A stretch of 64,000 nt of DNA. Source: Gautieria morchelliformis. Taxonomy: Eukaryota > Basidiomycota > Agaricomycetes > Gomphales > Gomphaceae. Below are positions 36,550-46,873 of this stretch, piece by piece. The notes under the pieces are model-generated. The model was not told where the DNA came from and did no database searches. It saw nothing but the letters and a program-made list of their open reading frames with translations. The translations under genes and the position numbers were made by a program. Every line of letters begins with the position of its first letter. Positions within the stretch are counted from its first letter, which is position 1. The stretch covers positions 124,001 through 188,000 of the forward strand of contig WHVA01000168.1 of the NCBI GenBank assembly GCA_015179125.1, given 5' to 3'.

Positions 36550-36700
36550 TGTTGGAGTTACAAGCATGACCCTGCCACGTCCACAAGCACCCACATACGT
36601 GGAGCCCTTGAGACGTGAGTTGGAGTTCCACGGCTTTTCCTCAGTCTTATCACACACTAGTGAGACTGAGCTGACTACTAGTACAGTACAGTTTCCAATA
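36550..36700 (+). repeat. Right LTR of the copia element
   Basis: 151 bp, differing from the left LTR at three positions in the first 90 bp, each a C-to-T or G-to-A change at a CpG. The duplication GATTT follows at 36701-36705. Confidence 0.95.
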
Positions 36701-38434
36701 GATTTGGAGGGGATTTGATGGGGATTTGAGAAATGGATTTGGAGGGCAAATCCATCCAAATCCTCAAATCACCTCCAGGAGCCAGGAGGTGATTTGGGAT
36801 TTGTGCGTGGATTTGGATTTGGATTTCGGCCGGCGCCGTCGCGGGCCCTAAACTAGTCCCTTGGGATCTCCCTTTGTGCCTGCAGAAAGTAACCCGGAAA
36901 CTGAAGTACTCGCTAAAGTGACTCCATACCGCCCCTACAATCTAGTGGCCTGGTCCAAGGCCATGCCGCCAACCAGTTATGACATCTGTGCAAGCCTTTG
37001 AATCTGGTCAATTCAGTAAAAACTCTAAAAAATACATAGTTCCATCTCTTTTTTTTATTCTTCAGTGTTTCTCTTCTATATTTTTATATAATTTTGAGTT
37101 TCTCTTGATCTATGTTATTTGTTATTTTAAGAGGACACCTAAAGGTAAATTAATGCTTTCATATATGTTATTTTTTAGAGATACATTATAGCGCAGAACC
37201 TACCTTCCGCTGACAGACCTGCGAGAGCGGCATCCTGCCGTGTCCGGCACCAGCGTTCTCAAATCCACTCAAATCCAGTTTCAAATCGGGCTAATCACAG
37301 TTAAATCGCGATTTCGGGGCATTGTCGGGTGTTCTAAAAAAATCGAAATCCTCCGTCAAATCCTCATCAAATCCTAGCCAAATCCTCTACTGTGATCAGC
37401 CCTATTGGTAAGACCGTCATGCTGGCAACGCATTCGCTCAAGGAGAATGGTGTGGGCCTCATACACGTTCTCATTTCTCATGGTACCAAATGCTAATGAT
37501 GTTATGGCATCACTCGTGTCGCTTCTGACACCTGTATGAAGGTCTTTTTGTGGAGACCAACTTTACAGCTTTGGCATCGTTACCCATTGAACGGCTTGTT
37601 GTGAGCTCAGTACGGATTTGCATGGTCCCTTCTACCCACATTATTTTCAGGTCACTAACACCATTCCACAAAAACGTCTGTTCTGCACAGAGCCTTCGAT
37701 AAATGGCGATGTTCCCATTCCAAATGGTGGTGCCTACTTCCATCGGTCTGATGCTGATGCTCTGGAGACAACTTCCAGCACATTTTCACATAGCACGTTC
37801 GCGAACGGAGAGCTTTCAACCTCGAGGACCAACTCCCCTGAGAGCTCAACCCCTAGCTCACCGCGTTTATTCAAAGATGATGATATTAAGGAACACGATC
37901 GCAGAAAGTATCCATAGGACCCACAACGGGGAGAGCATTAGCCTGCTGTTTGGCGAGTGGAGCGGGAGCACCTGACAATTATTTTGATGTGGAGTGTCCG
38001 ATGTGTGCCAGTGTAAAATTTTGTCCCTCTGCACCATCAGACTTGACGGCAAAAGGTATTGGTGGTGTCAGTATTACATCACTCGGGAACCAAATTCTCA
38101 TCCATAGCTGGATGGTTCTTTCAGTACAACCCAATCTCTGTGCGCCAGTTTCACCAATCACGAATGCACCCGTCGAGTAACATAATTTGCCGAGGCTTGA
38201 GGGACACTCATGTCCGTGAACATACAACCATCATATGATACATAGGAATCCTGCCTAATAATAAATAGTCTGCAAAAACAGGCGTTCAGTCAATGGGCGT
38301 AATTAGTAACGAACGAAATAAGCTACTGACATATGTTATCCATGGATTCCTTTTTTTTTTTTTTCTTTCTTTTTTTTGGACCAGTGTAAGTGTTAATTGC
38401 AAGAGCGACCGCCTACGGCATTACAGCCTATGAT

Positions 38435-38691
38435 CTAGAAAATTATTTGGCCAACCAAGCAATACGGTATGCAATAGTTACTCACAATCTTACGTGGGGC
38501 ATTTTCAGGGGCATCCCCACTACTTCTCTTCATACCTGGGAGCTCAGACCGCGCTCTGAGAAAAGGTGGACGGGCGGGCAGTGGCACACATAACATATAT
38601 ACACACCTGGCATTAGTGGTCTGGACTCAGCCAAATGAACGCCAAAGGTGACAAATGCGAGACAAAGAGCGTATAATGTTGCATTCCGCAT
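38435..38691 (-). CDS. Candidate small secreted peptide gene (52 residues)
   Basis: Proposed exons 38691-38607, 38555-38536 and 38488-38435, with 51 and 47 bp GT-AG introns of the size used by neighbouring genes; phases close. Exon 1 encodes a good signal peptide (RNATLYALCLAFVTFGVHLAES); the remaining ~30 residues begin SRPLMPERGLSSQ and hold a CIPYC-type cysteine pair near the C-terminus. A TATAAAG box lies about 95 bp upstream. I know no family for it. The signal-peptide exon is the best-supported part; exons 2 and 3 rest only on splice sites and phase. A T-rich tract lies just downstream (38351-38378). Confidence 0.38.
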
Positions 38692-38783
38692 ATTTTTAGA
38701 AGCTTGTGAGGAGGTGTATTTAGATAATCCCAGGAGGGGAGTGCGAGTCAGATGCTACAATTTTCAATGTCGAGGCTGCCGAG

Positions 38784-38790
38784 CTTTATA
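38784..38790 (-). promoter_or_regulatory. TATA box upstream of the candidate secreted peptide
   Basis: TATAAAG on the minus strand in the context GGCCTATAAAGCTCGG, about 95 bp from the proposed ATG, leaving room for a ~60 nt leader. Confidence 0.4.
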
Positions 38791-38791
38791 G

Positions 38792-39489
38792 GCCCGGCCT
38801 CTGGTGAACGTTACCACTGGTGTCCCAAGCCAATTCGACCACCAGGATTGGATGACGTGGTGTCTGAGCAATAGCACCGTCGTTCAAAGCTTTTATCAAT
38901 ATGGATGTGACTAGTGACGCAACACTTACAGTCGGATTGCAATTAATTGGCGATAAGAGCTAGTAGATCTCATTGCAGATCTATGAGCCCTGACAAGAAT
39001 ATTGGTTCCTTATAGCTTGTATCTCGTTTACAGTGATTAACCATTGATTCCTCATATATGCCAAGGTCTCCATGTCGTGGCCAGGAACCAATCAGGGGAC
39101 CTTGACAACAAGCTTCTCATTCGGGGGTTTCCTCTAACGGTCAATTATTGGGGTGAGTCCGGCGTAGCAATTATCTCATTTGATTCGGTGCCCTAACTGG
39201 AGGTCGCGGTGCCTACAGACCCCTTGCGAGTTGGAGCTGGCTTGGCTGGCTTCAGTTCAACACAGCCAAAGTAACCTCCCCAAAAGATGTCGGACTTCTC
39301 CCGATTTCTCTGTCCCCAGTGCTTTTGATGAGCAAGGCACTGTAGAAAACTCCGACACTGGAAGGTACCTTTTACGTAAATGGGCAATAATAGAGAGTGT
39401 ATGTTGGTAAGAATTATTAAGAATTATTAGCTTCGGCCGATTCCGGCGACGATGCAAATTATGAATTTATCGTGTGAATTTACTAAGTA
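38792..39489. other. Intergenic region up to the Helitron array
   Basis: No recognisable gene. Short open frames near 39180-39410 lack motifs. The stretch ends with A at 39489, the expected target base next to a minus-strand Helitron 3' end. Confidence 0.5.
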
Positions 39490-39773
39490 CTAGCCAATCG
39501 ACCCGTGCTTCGCACCGGGTTAGTTAAGGCTAACATCGCACAGGGGTAGTTAATAGTATTAAAGAATTATTTGGTGGAATGAAACTACATATTTAATCAG
39601 GCTTTAGCAATACCTCTTTGTATACAATATTAAAGAACATGGACTTGTTCCAATTAGTGCAACATAAAATTGCCCATGGGAAATACTGCTTATTGCAAGT
39701 CTACTCCTACCATGCTCCTGTGCTGCACATCAGGATATGCCTGGATGTGGCACAGCACTGGGTAGGGACCGCC

Positions 39774-40321
39774 TAGGGCTGCACACTGTCCGTATTACGG
39801 CTACGGCCATATAATGTATGGCAAGTTGACGGATATGGCAGACTGTATACCATCCATATGATCAACACCTCACCCCCTCTGACAGTACAGTATGGGTACC
39901 GTACCGTCCGTATTACAGTTGATGGCAATAGTTATACAGTCAAGCTATTGGAGGGTCAGTTAGTGACCGATCCATGTAGATATGACATTGCATGGCATTG
40001 GTATGTTGGGCCTATGCGACCTACACAGGTAGCTACACTTTATGTCAGCCTATGCAGACTATTTAGGCAGCCCCGGTGTATGTGCCAGCAGTAGCGCCCA
40101 TCAGGCGATGCCTTTTTGGGCTCAGCTAACAGGTTTTCGGTGTTTACTGATGCATGCCGTATACATACCGTACACGGCCGTATTTGTATGGTATCATACG
40201 CCGTCAAACCATACCGTATACCATACCGTTGGCAGCACACACAGACACGTGACGGTACGGGTGCTGTGGCCGTAATATGGCACTGTACAGCTGTGGTTGT
40301 ACAGCATGGTGTGCAGCCCTA
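39774..40321. mobile_element. hAT-type MITE, 548 bp, with 8 bp target duplication
   Basis: The 13 bp terminal inverted repeats TAGGGCTGCACAC / GTGTGCAGCCCTA are perfect, and both ends are flanked by GGACCGCC (39766-39773 and 40322-40329). An 8 bp duplication with a TAGGG terminus is the hAT signature. The inside has short palindromic pieces (CCGTATTACGGC-like) and no transposase. Confidence 0.9.
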
Positions 40322-40430
40322 GGACCGCCGGGGACCTGTGGGGTGAGCCTGGATGACCTGAGACCACCAGGGACCTGTGGGATAAGCCTGGATGCGCTGG
40401 GACCACTGCCAAGGTGGATGATGCCCATGC
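40320..40430. repeat. Two-copy ~43 bp tandem repeat beside the MITE
   Basis: GGGACCTGTGG followed by TGAGCCTGGATG-like sequence occurs twice (about 40331 and 40370), then a partial third copy. Confidence 0.6.
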
Positions 40431-40539
40431 TTTGCCCAGGGGTTAGGTCAAATACATTGGGTAAAGAAACTTGGGTAAAACACATCTTGTCACGATTGAA
40501 TGTAGCTCTAAGTAACACATCTGGATAGGTAATGTCTCC

Positions 40540-40790
40540 ACACATTTCTCCCGTGTCTGTGTGCCAATCATGTGTAGCATGTCCCCATGTATGGCATGTG
40601 TTCCCTGAGTGTAGCATGAACCCCAAGTATAGTGTACGTAGCATGTCCCCATGCGTAGCATATCCCCCATGTGTAGGGTGTCCCACATGCATAGCGTGCC
40701 CCCGATGCATAGTGTGCCCCCCATACATAGCATGTCCCCAAGTAGCATTTCCCTTGTTTGTAGCATGTCACTGGTTTATAGTGTATCTGC
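40540..40790. repeat. Minisatellite of the GTCCCCAxGYATAGC type
   Basis: Diverged units of roughly 20 bp (for example ATGTCCCCATGCGTAGCAT) repeat about ten times. The same family forms a longer array in Helitron copy 4 (55480-56060). Open frames through it are an effect of the repeat. Confidence 0.8.
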
Positions 40791-41029
40791 AAGAGTGTAA
40801 AAGTGAAAGAAATTATTGTAGGGGCAAGTGAAATAAATACATGTCAGAAGGTTGTACAATGGATAACAGAGAAATAGACTCATATTTGCAGGCAGGGCTG
40901 TTGTCATTAATTTTTAGCCAATTCAGAGAAATCTATTGATATCTATTTTTTAAACTATACAGGATATATGTATATACATATAAAATAAAGTACAAAAAGG
41001 GATAAAAAACGAGAATTATTGCAAGAAAT

Positions 41030-42060
41030 GACAGAAAAAAACACAGCAGTGATGAGCAGGAAAGGTGGGAGGCAATGAGAGGAGCAACCTGGGCTGAAAA
41101 GAAGTCAAAAAGAGGTCAAAAAAGCGAAAATTACAGGAAGAAACACCACAGATAGAAGCTGATCCTAATAAATATCAAAACAACATAAATATGATAGGAA
41201 GACACACACCAGATGCAGCAATGGCAGACAGGCAGGGTGGGAGGCACTGAGAGGAACCTGGGCTGCAAAGAAGGTCAAAAGAGAATAAAAAAGCGAAAAT
41301 TATTGGAAGAAATGATAGATATGATAGGAAAAAACACACCAGAGCCAGTAATGACCATCAAGAAAGGTGGGAGGCAATGAGAGGAGCAACATAGGCTGAA
41401 AAGGAGTCAAACAGAGATTCAAAAAGCGAAAATTATAGCAAGAAATAGCAATATTTACCATGAAGAGAAGCTGATTCTAATAAATGTCAAAACAAAACAA
41501 ATATGATAGCAAGACACACACCAGATGCAGCAATGGCAGACAGGAAAGGTGGGAAGCACTGAGAGGAGGAACCTGGGCTGAAAAGATGGCAAAAAGAGGA
41601 TAAAAAAGCAAAAATTAGTGGAAAAAATGACAGATATGATAAGAAAAGAACATACAGGAGGCAGGAGTGATGACCAAGAAAGGTGGAGGCAATCAGGGGA
41701 GCAACCTAAGCTGAAAAGAAGTCAAAAAGAGATTAAAAAAGCGAAAATTATAGCAAGAAATAGCAATATTTACCATGGAGAGAAGCTGATTCTAATAAAT
41801 ATCAAACCATGATAGCAAGACACACACCAGATGCAGCAATATCAGACAGGCAAGGTGGGAGGCATTGAGAGAGGGGGCTGAAAAGAAGACAAAAAGAGGA
41901 TAAAAAAGCGAAAATTATAGGAATAAATGATAGATATGATAGGAAAAAACACACCAGAGCCAGTAATTACCATCCAGAAAGGTGGGAGGCAATGAGAGGA
42001 GCAGCCTAGGCTGAAAAGAAGTCAAAAGAGGATAAAAAAGCGAAAATATTAGCAATATCT
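41030..42060. repeat. ~300 bp tandem array, about 3.5 copies
   Basis: The phrase GAGGCAATGAGAGGAGCAAC recurs near 41073, 41372, 41687 and 41991, each followed by AAAAAAGCGAAAATTA. Each ~300 bp period holds two related half-units (ACACACCAGATGCAGCAA and ACACACCAGAGCCAGTAA). The AAAAAAGCGAAA-TTATA core is shared with the 5' array of the autonomous Helitron (53290-54190), which supports a common Helitron 5'-region origin. Confidence 0.85.
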
Positions 42061-42193
42061 ATCTGAGGGGACTGTAGAGAGACAGAGAGCCCCAATAACA
42101 GACACAGAAAGAGCCAGACACAGAGAGAGCTAGTAGCAGACACAGAGAGAGCCAGCAGCAGACACCAAGATCCAGCAGCAGACACAGAGATCC

Positions 42194-42357
42194 ATGAGTT
42201 AGGTGCCGGCATACGCCGGCACCAGGGTCCAGCTGAGCGGAGCCGCGAGCGCCTTCCTGCCCTTTGTTCCTTTTTCTTCCACCACCACCACGTTCACTCA
42301 AACCCCGTAGTCACTCGCTTTTCGAACACCATAGCACAGTCCCTCTTTTTGTTCTAT
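42194..42357 (+). repeat. A1 terminal repeat of Ngaro
   Basis: 164 bp starting ATGAGTTAGGTGCCGGC and ending TTTTTGTTCTAT; matches A2 (46973-47136) with a handful of substitutions, several at CpG. It contains the short palindrome GTGCCGGCATACGCCGGCAC. Confidence 0.93.
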
Positions 42358-42563
42358 ACACGCACCGGAGTAGGACGATGACCCACAAGCACCTGGGTCT
42401 GAATATCACCCCCCCACCATCACAAATGCACCGCGAACAGTGCAACGAACAGGACGCACCACTTAGCGCTACGCCCGGACGCCAACAGCCGTGACAGCGA
42501 CAAGACCAACCCCTACCTAGACCCACTGCTGCAATTCAAGGCAGAGAAGAACTGAGCGCGAAC

Positions 42564-42935
42564 ATGCGCACCCCACAAAACCCGTCACCCGCCAGCCAAA
42601 GAGTGGCGACCAGGCTAAGGGAGCAAGAAGAGGAGATAGTGCAGCTCAGAGCCAAAATAGCAGCAACTGCGCACCGCAAGCAGCATCAGCGACCCGTCCA
42701 CCAGCCCCAGCAACCCCGCCAGCAGCCACAGCAGCAACCGGACTCACCCCAGCCGGCAGCGGATCAGCAGCATGAGTGGGCAGAAGCCCAGACGGAAGTG
42801 CAGGGTACCCTATTTGTGGACAAAGAGGCCATCGAGAGAGCAAGAGCAGCGGCCAAAGAGGATGGAAAGAAGGCCCCCCCCCAAACCGAGCGACAGGCCT
42901 GTGCGCCGTCGCTGCCGGCTAAAGGCCACGTGTGA
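42564..42935 (+). CDS. Ngaro ORF1, gag N-terminal part
   Basis: 124 codons with a short coiled coil (RLREQEEEIVQLRAKI) and a Gln/Pro-rich stretch, then a basic region. This is typical for the start of gag-like proteins of basidiomycete Ngaro elements. Downstream, 42920-43090 carries several GCTAAAGGCC repeats and stops, so continuity with the zinc-finger part is broken or requires frameshifts. Confidence 0.6.
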   Translation: MRTPQNPSPASQRVATRLREQEEEIVQLRAKIAATAHRKQHQRPVHQPQQPRQQPQQQPDSPQPAADQQHEWAEAQTEVQGTLFVDKEAIERARAAAKEDGKKAPPQTERQACAPSLPAKGHV

Positions 42936-43254
42936 TCAACGAGCAAAGCAGCGCGTAAACGACGGCTAAAGGCCGTGCATGAACGGCGGCTAGGACCACA
43001 GACCAACAGCGACTAAAGGTGTCCTCGGTCACAAGCTAAAGGCCGCGAGTCGGAAATTGGTCAAGGCTAAAGGCCGACCGAAGCAGCTGGCCAAAGGCAG
43101 CGCCGCAGACCCAGCGGGGAGGGGGCCAGCGCGCTCTGCGATGAAGGGTAACCAGCCTTCCCCCCCCCCCACTCACACCCCACGTCGCCCCTCTCGCTCC
43201 TTGCCTGCCTTTAACCGCACTGCACGTTACCGCATGCTGACCGTTCCCCCCACC

Positions 43255-44026
43255 AGCGATACCACCGAAAGCAGATGAAGCCTTCAAGGCGTTCTGCTAC
43301 GTACCGTACACGGCCCTCTCCCTGTCGGTGCGAATCAAAGCCAGCTGAGGCGAGGAGGACTTCGTAGTCAACGCACAGGGAGGCCTCACGGCCAAAGGGC
43401 TCGATCGCCGGAATGAAAGGAACATATCGACGGTTGAGTGGTATGCAGTGGCTAAGGCAGCCGAAGAGAGGACCGAGTTCCACCACCGTAAGACGAGAGC
43501 ACACGCCATAGCTGCGCACCACAAGATAGTCATGGATCTGGGACGATCCCACGGCTGGGACATCACGATGGAATACAATATCCAGCAGCACGAGCTGGTT
43601 TCGCTGCACCCAACGCATGATCTGAGCACACTAGATGTGATGGCGCTAACAATCTTGGCAACCAGGCCAGTGGCAGGGCCGCCCGCGACACGACCATCGT
43701 CCCCAGCCAGCAAGAGAGCCTTTCCACGTGAGTTCTCGCCTCCTCCAGCGAGGAAGAAAACCAAGGCCCATTGCTTTCGATGTGGGGCCGGTGGGCACCT
43801 CCCTGCCGACTGCCGAGCCTCCACAACCAGCCATGGCAGGCCCGTCACACCCATCGCCAGCGGCGCGAAGAGCAGACACACGCTTGCTGCCCCCAACGGC
43901 AAGCAGTACTGCTTCAATTGGGCCAGGAACTCCACATGCCCCTTCGGCGATGTGTGCAACAACGCACACGGATCCACCCTGTGTGGAGAACCCATGCACG
44001 GGGCTGGCACATGCCAAGGAGCGTAG
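43255..44026 (+). pseudogene. Ngaro gag C-terminal part with CCHC and CCCH fingers, one TGA
   Basis: Open from about 43255 with ADEAFKAFCYVPYTALSLSV, then a TGA at 43346-43348 in place of the expected Arg codon, then GEEDFVVN and on to 44026. It contains a CCHC knuckle (HCFRCGAGGHLPADC) and a CCCH finger (YCFNWARNSTCPFGDVCNNAH). Both are nucleic-acid-binding modules typical of this element type. The only defect in the frame is the TGA. Confidence 0.75.
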
Positions 44027-44098
44027 TGACTCCACTAGACCCTGGTTGAGTGGAGTCACTGCTCTGTAAATACGGCATAACGGACAAGTGGCGCCATA

Positions 44099-45667
44099 TT
44101 GTACATGGTCTCTGACACGGCTTCGACGTTGGGGTGCGCGAGCTGCCCCAACACACACACTTATTTCACGAATCACAGCTCATCGCTTCTAAACCCGGGT
44201 ATGATAGACAAATACATAATATCAGAACAGAAGATTGGACGCTACTCCGAGGCGTTCGATCCACAAGACCTCAAAGCAAGAATAGGACCGTTCAGGTCAG
44301 CACCGCTTGGGCTAGTGCCCAAACCGCAGTCAGAGGACCTGAGGATGGTGCAAGACCTGTCCTTCCCCAGGGGCGATCCCACGTTCCCATCTATCAATGC
44401 AGGAATAAATTCTGACGACTTTCCGACGGAGTGGGGAACCTTCGACAGCACGGCAGCCATGATTGCTGGGCTCCCAGACAGCTGCGAAGCCGTGGCCTTC
44501 GACATATCATCGGCATATCACCTAACACCAGTCCAGCCAGAGCAGCAAAATGCGCTCTGCGTATTCTGGAGGGACAAAGTATACGTCGACCGAGCACTGA
44601 TGTTCGGGCTGACATCAAGTGCCGGGGTGTTCGGTGCGATCACCGACATGCTGGTAGACATCCACCTGGCAGCTGGATTCGGGCCTATATGCAAGTGGGT
44701 CGATGATTTCCTTGTCATCAGGCTGCCGCACCAGTCATGGATAAAGGAAGATTTCATTCAGCTAACGGAGTGGCCCGGAGTGCTGTGGAGCCGCCCGAAG
44801 ACGAAAGCCCTAGCGACGAGCCAAAGATACATTGGTTTCATATGGGACCTGATCGAGAGGATGGCAGCCCTGCCCGCAGAGAAAGTCAGTGCGATCCTGA
44901 GCCTATTGGAAAAGTGGCTTGCAGACGACAGCAGAGCCTCAGAGCATGAGGCAGCCAGCGCGCACGGAAAGTTGATCCACGCATCATGCATATTCAGACT
45001 GATCCGCCCCTTTCTTCGATCCTTAGTGCGATTCGCACAAAGTTTCAGGTCCAGCAGGGTGCGCCTCGCACCACCGCCAGCAGTGCGAGCGGACCTGACG
45101 TGGGTGCAATACATGATAAAAATTGCACCCAACCAAATACCACTCACCATGCAGGAACTGGCAGACATTGACTGGTGGGGAGACGCCAGCTCCTCCTATG
45201 GCGTCGGGATCATGGTAGGATCCTGATGGGGGGCATGGAAATGGGCACCAGGAACCGAAGTCGGGCCCAAGCGACAGTTTGACATAGCATGGGGAGAAGC
45301 AATCGCCGTCCTGCTGGGGCTGGAGCTCGCGATACGGAGCGGGGCCACGGCAGGGCTAAGAGGCAGGCGAATCCTGGTGAGGTCAGACAATACAAGCATA
45401 GTAGCAGTGGTAAACAGTGGAAGAGCAAGAAACAGGGAGGCGAACATCATGCTCAAACATGTGTACAAGATACTCGCAGAGCACGCCCTGCAGCTAACTG
45501 CGTGCTACGTTCCATCTGCATTGAATGTCACTGACCCACTCTCGCGGGGCGACATAGCGACGTTCACCGAGGCCTTCCTGCATGCGCAAGACCACTCCGA
45601 ACTGCAGCTCCCAGGTTTCCTCAAGACACAACTATCACCGTGGCACTCCTCAGTGCCCACCCAGTAA
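44099..45667 (+). pseudogene. Ngaro reverse transcriptase-RNase H, one TGA
   Basis: RT motifs: PLGLVPKPQSEDLRMVQDLS, AVAFDISSAYHLTPVQPEQQ, FGLTSSAGVFGAI, catalytic KWVDDFLVI and GFIWDL. The RNase H part follows (DIDWWGDASSSYGVGIMVG, then after the TGA at 45224-45226 WKWAPGTE, WGEAIAVLLGLELAI, VRSDNTSIVAVVNSGRARN, LNVTDPLSRGD). The TGA falls between RT and RNase H in an otherwise clean frame. Confidence 0.88.
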
Positions 45668-46818
45668 CAGCCCCATCCACCCAACGGAGCGGGGAGGCCA
45701 GGCTGCAACTCTGGCCGTCCCCACTGTGGCTGAAGTGCAGGGCCGAGGACCGCCTCTTCCAATGGAAAGGAGTTCTCACCCCCCCACAGTCTACGATAGA
45801 CAATGTGTTCATGCAGTACCTAGAGGGCATAGCGTCCAGGGCATCGCTGCGTGACGCAGTCAGCTATGGAGCAGGGCTGCGTAAGTTCCACATTTTTTGC
45901 GACGTATTCTCGATACCAGAAAGGGATAGACTGCCGGCAACCTTCGAATTGATGCACTCTTTTGCACTCTGGGTGGTTTCTGACCCAGAATCGCTCGACC
46001 CAGTAATCGCAGCAGGCACCCCGCTGGAACCAGTCTCGGTATCCACAGCGTGCAAATACCTGGCAGCGGTGAGAGCCTGGCACATAGCCCAGGGCTGGCC
46101 CCCACCGCTGACAGAGGACAAGATGACGAGGGTCAACTGGTCACTGCGCGGGCTCGAGAACCTGGTCGCGGCGACGCGCAAGGGACCGCTGCGCCCGCCG
46201 GTAACAACGAGAATGCTCAGAGCCCTGAAAGTGACTCTGAGCCTCGACACCCCCTTCGACGCCTGTGTCTGAGCAATGGCAGCATGCGCGTTCTGGGGGA
46301 TGATGAGATTCGGTGAAGTTTCAGTGGCCACGCGCAGCACCTTCAACGGAGGCAAGCATCTGAAAAGGCGCGATGCAATACTAAGGAGGGACAACGACGG
46401 AAAGCCATATGCGCGGCTAGACTTACCCTCAGCTAAGACGGCACGCCCAGGTGAGACGCAATTGGTCTTCATGGTAGCGCAGGGCGAGCTGTGCCCACTA
46501 CAAGTGCTGTGGAACCTAGCTGTCACGGTACCAGCCACGCCAGACGACCCCCTATTCTCCTGGAGAGACGCTGAAGGGGAAGTCAGGCCGATGGTTAAAG
46601 CAAGAGCCCTGGAGTGCATCAACGCCTGGAACTGGGGGACAGTGTTCGGCCACTCCTTCAGGATTGGTGGCACGTCCTTTTACTTGGCCCAAGGGGTCAG
46701 CCCGGAGATAGTGAGGCTGGCGGGGTGTTGGAGATCGCTGGCATACGAAGCATACATCAGGGCCTTTGAGCAGATCGCCTCGAGGCACTTGCATGTGTTG
46801 GGCAGTGAACAGGCATAG
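45640..46818 (+). pseudogene. Ngaro tyrosine recombinase, one TGA
   Basis: The frame starts inside the end of RNase H, as often seen in Ngaro. It has an N-terminal SAM-like part, then FDACV, a TGA (46270-46272) where Trp is expected, then AMAACAFWGMMRFGEVSVAT. The catalytic region has the first Arg (MMRFGE), GHSFRIGGTSFYLAQG (H-x-x-R) and the YEAYIRAF tyrosine. It replaces integrase by strand exchange on circular DNA. Confidence 0.88.
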
Positions 46819-46873
46819 CAGTGCCGGGGTTGGGCGCGCGTCGCCAGGGCACAGCGGGCGGCACAGCTATGGG

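Larger units (their letters stand above)
32040..36700 (+). mobile_element. Nearly complete Ty1/copia retrotransposon
   Basis: 4661 bp with 151 bp LTRs (32040-32190 and 36550-36700), 5 bp target duplication GATTT (32035-32039 and 36701-36705), a primer site GGTTATGGGCC right after the left LTR, and a purine tract GAGGGGGTG right before the right LTR. The coding order gag-protease-integrase-RT-RNase H defines copia. The LTRs differ at only three sites, so insertion is fairly recent. Confidence 0.96.
32016..37403. mobile_element. TIR DNA element (722 bp net) in the PRS gene, itself split by copia
   Basis: The ends are AGGGCTGATCACAGTAGAGG at 32016 and its exact complement ending at 37403; with copia removed the inverted repeat extends to about 47 bp with few mismatches and contains repeated GGATTTG units. 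It is flanked by the 3 bp duplication ATT (32013-32015 and 37404-37406). Without the copia insert and its duplication it is 722 bp. The interior (36706-37350) is AT-rich with many AAATCC motifs and no transposase, so it is non-autonomous. The superfamily is unassigned; 3 bp duplications occur in PIF/Harbinger and CACTA. Confidence 0.88.
31169..37977 (+). pseudogene. Ribose-phosphate pyrophosphokinase gene, broken by indels and nested transposons
   Basis: Fragments in order match PRPP synthetase: [113 protein letters not shown], then after the insertion GKTVMLATHSLKENGVG, SLPIERLVV, TNTIPQKR and NTIAESIHRTHNGESISLLFG. Damage: a 4 bp duplication before the first donor (about 31200-31206), two offsetting indels and an 11 bp insertion near 31390-31445, a deletion after KDQSR (removing the APITAKL-type segment), a stop near 31722, and one extra A near 37889. 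The TIR element splits the gene exactly between DLIDI and GKTVM. PRPP is essential, so a functional paralogue must exist elsewhere. Confidence 0.9.

Noticed and set aside
39500..39530. GC-rich hairpin resembling a bacterial rho-independent terminator
   Set aside because: The organism is a fungus and the structure has the spacing and CTAG end of a Helitron 3' terminus.
43297..44010. 237-codon minus-strand frame
   Set aside because: Antisense of the Ngaro gag region; GC-rich coding sequence leaves the opposite strand open.
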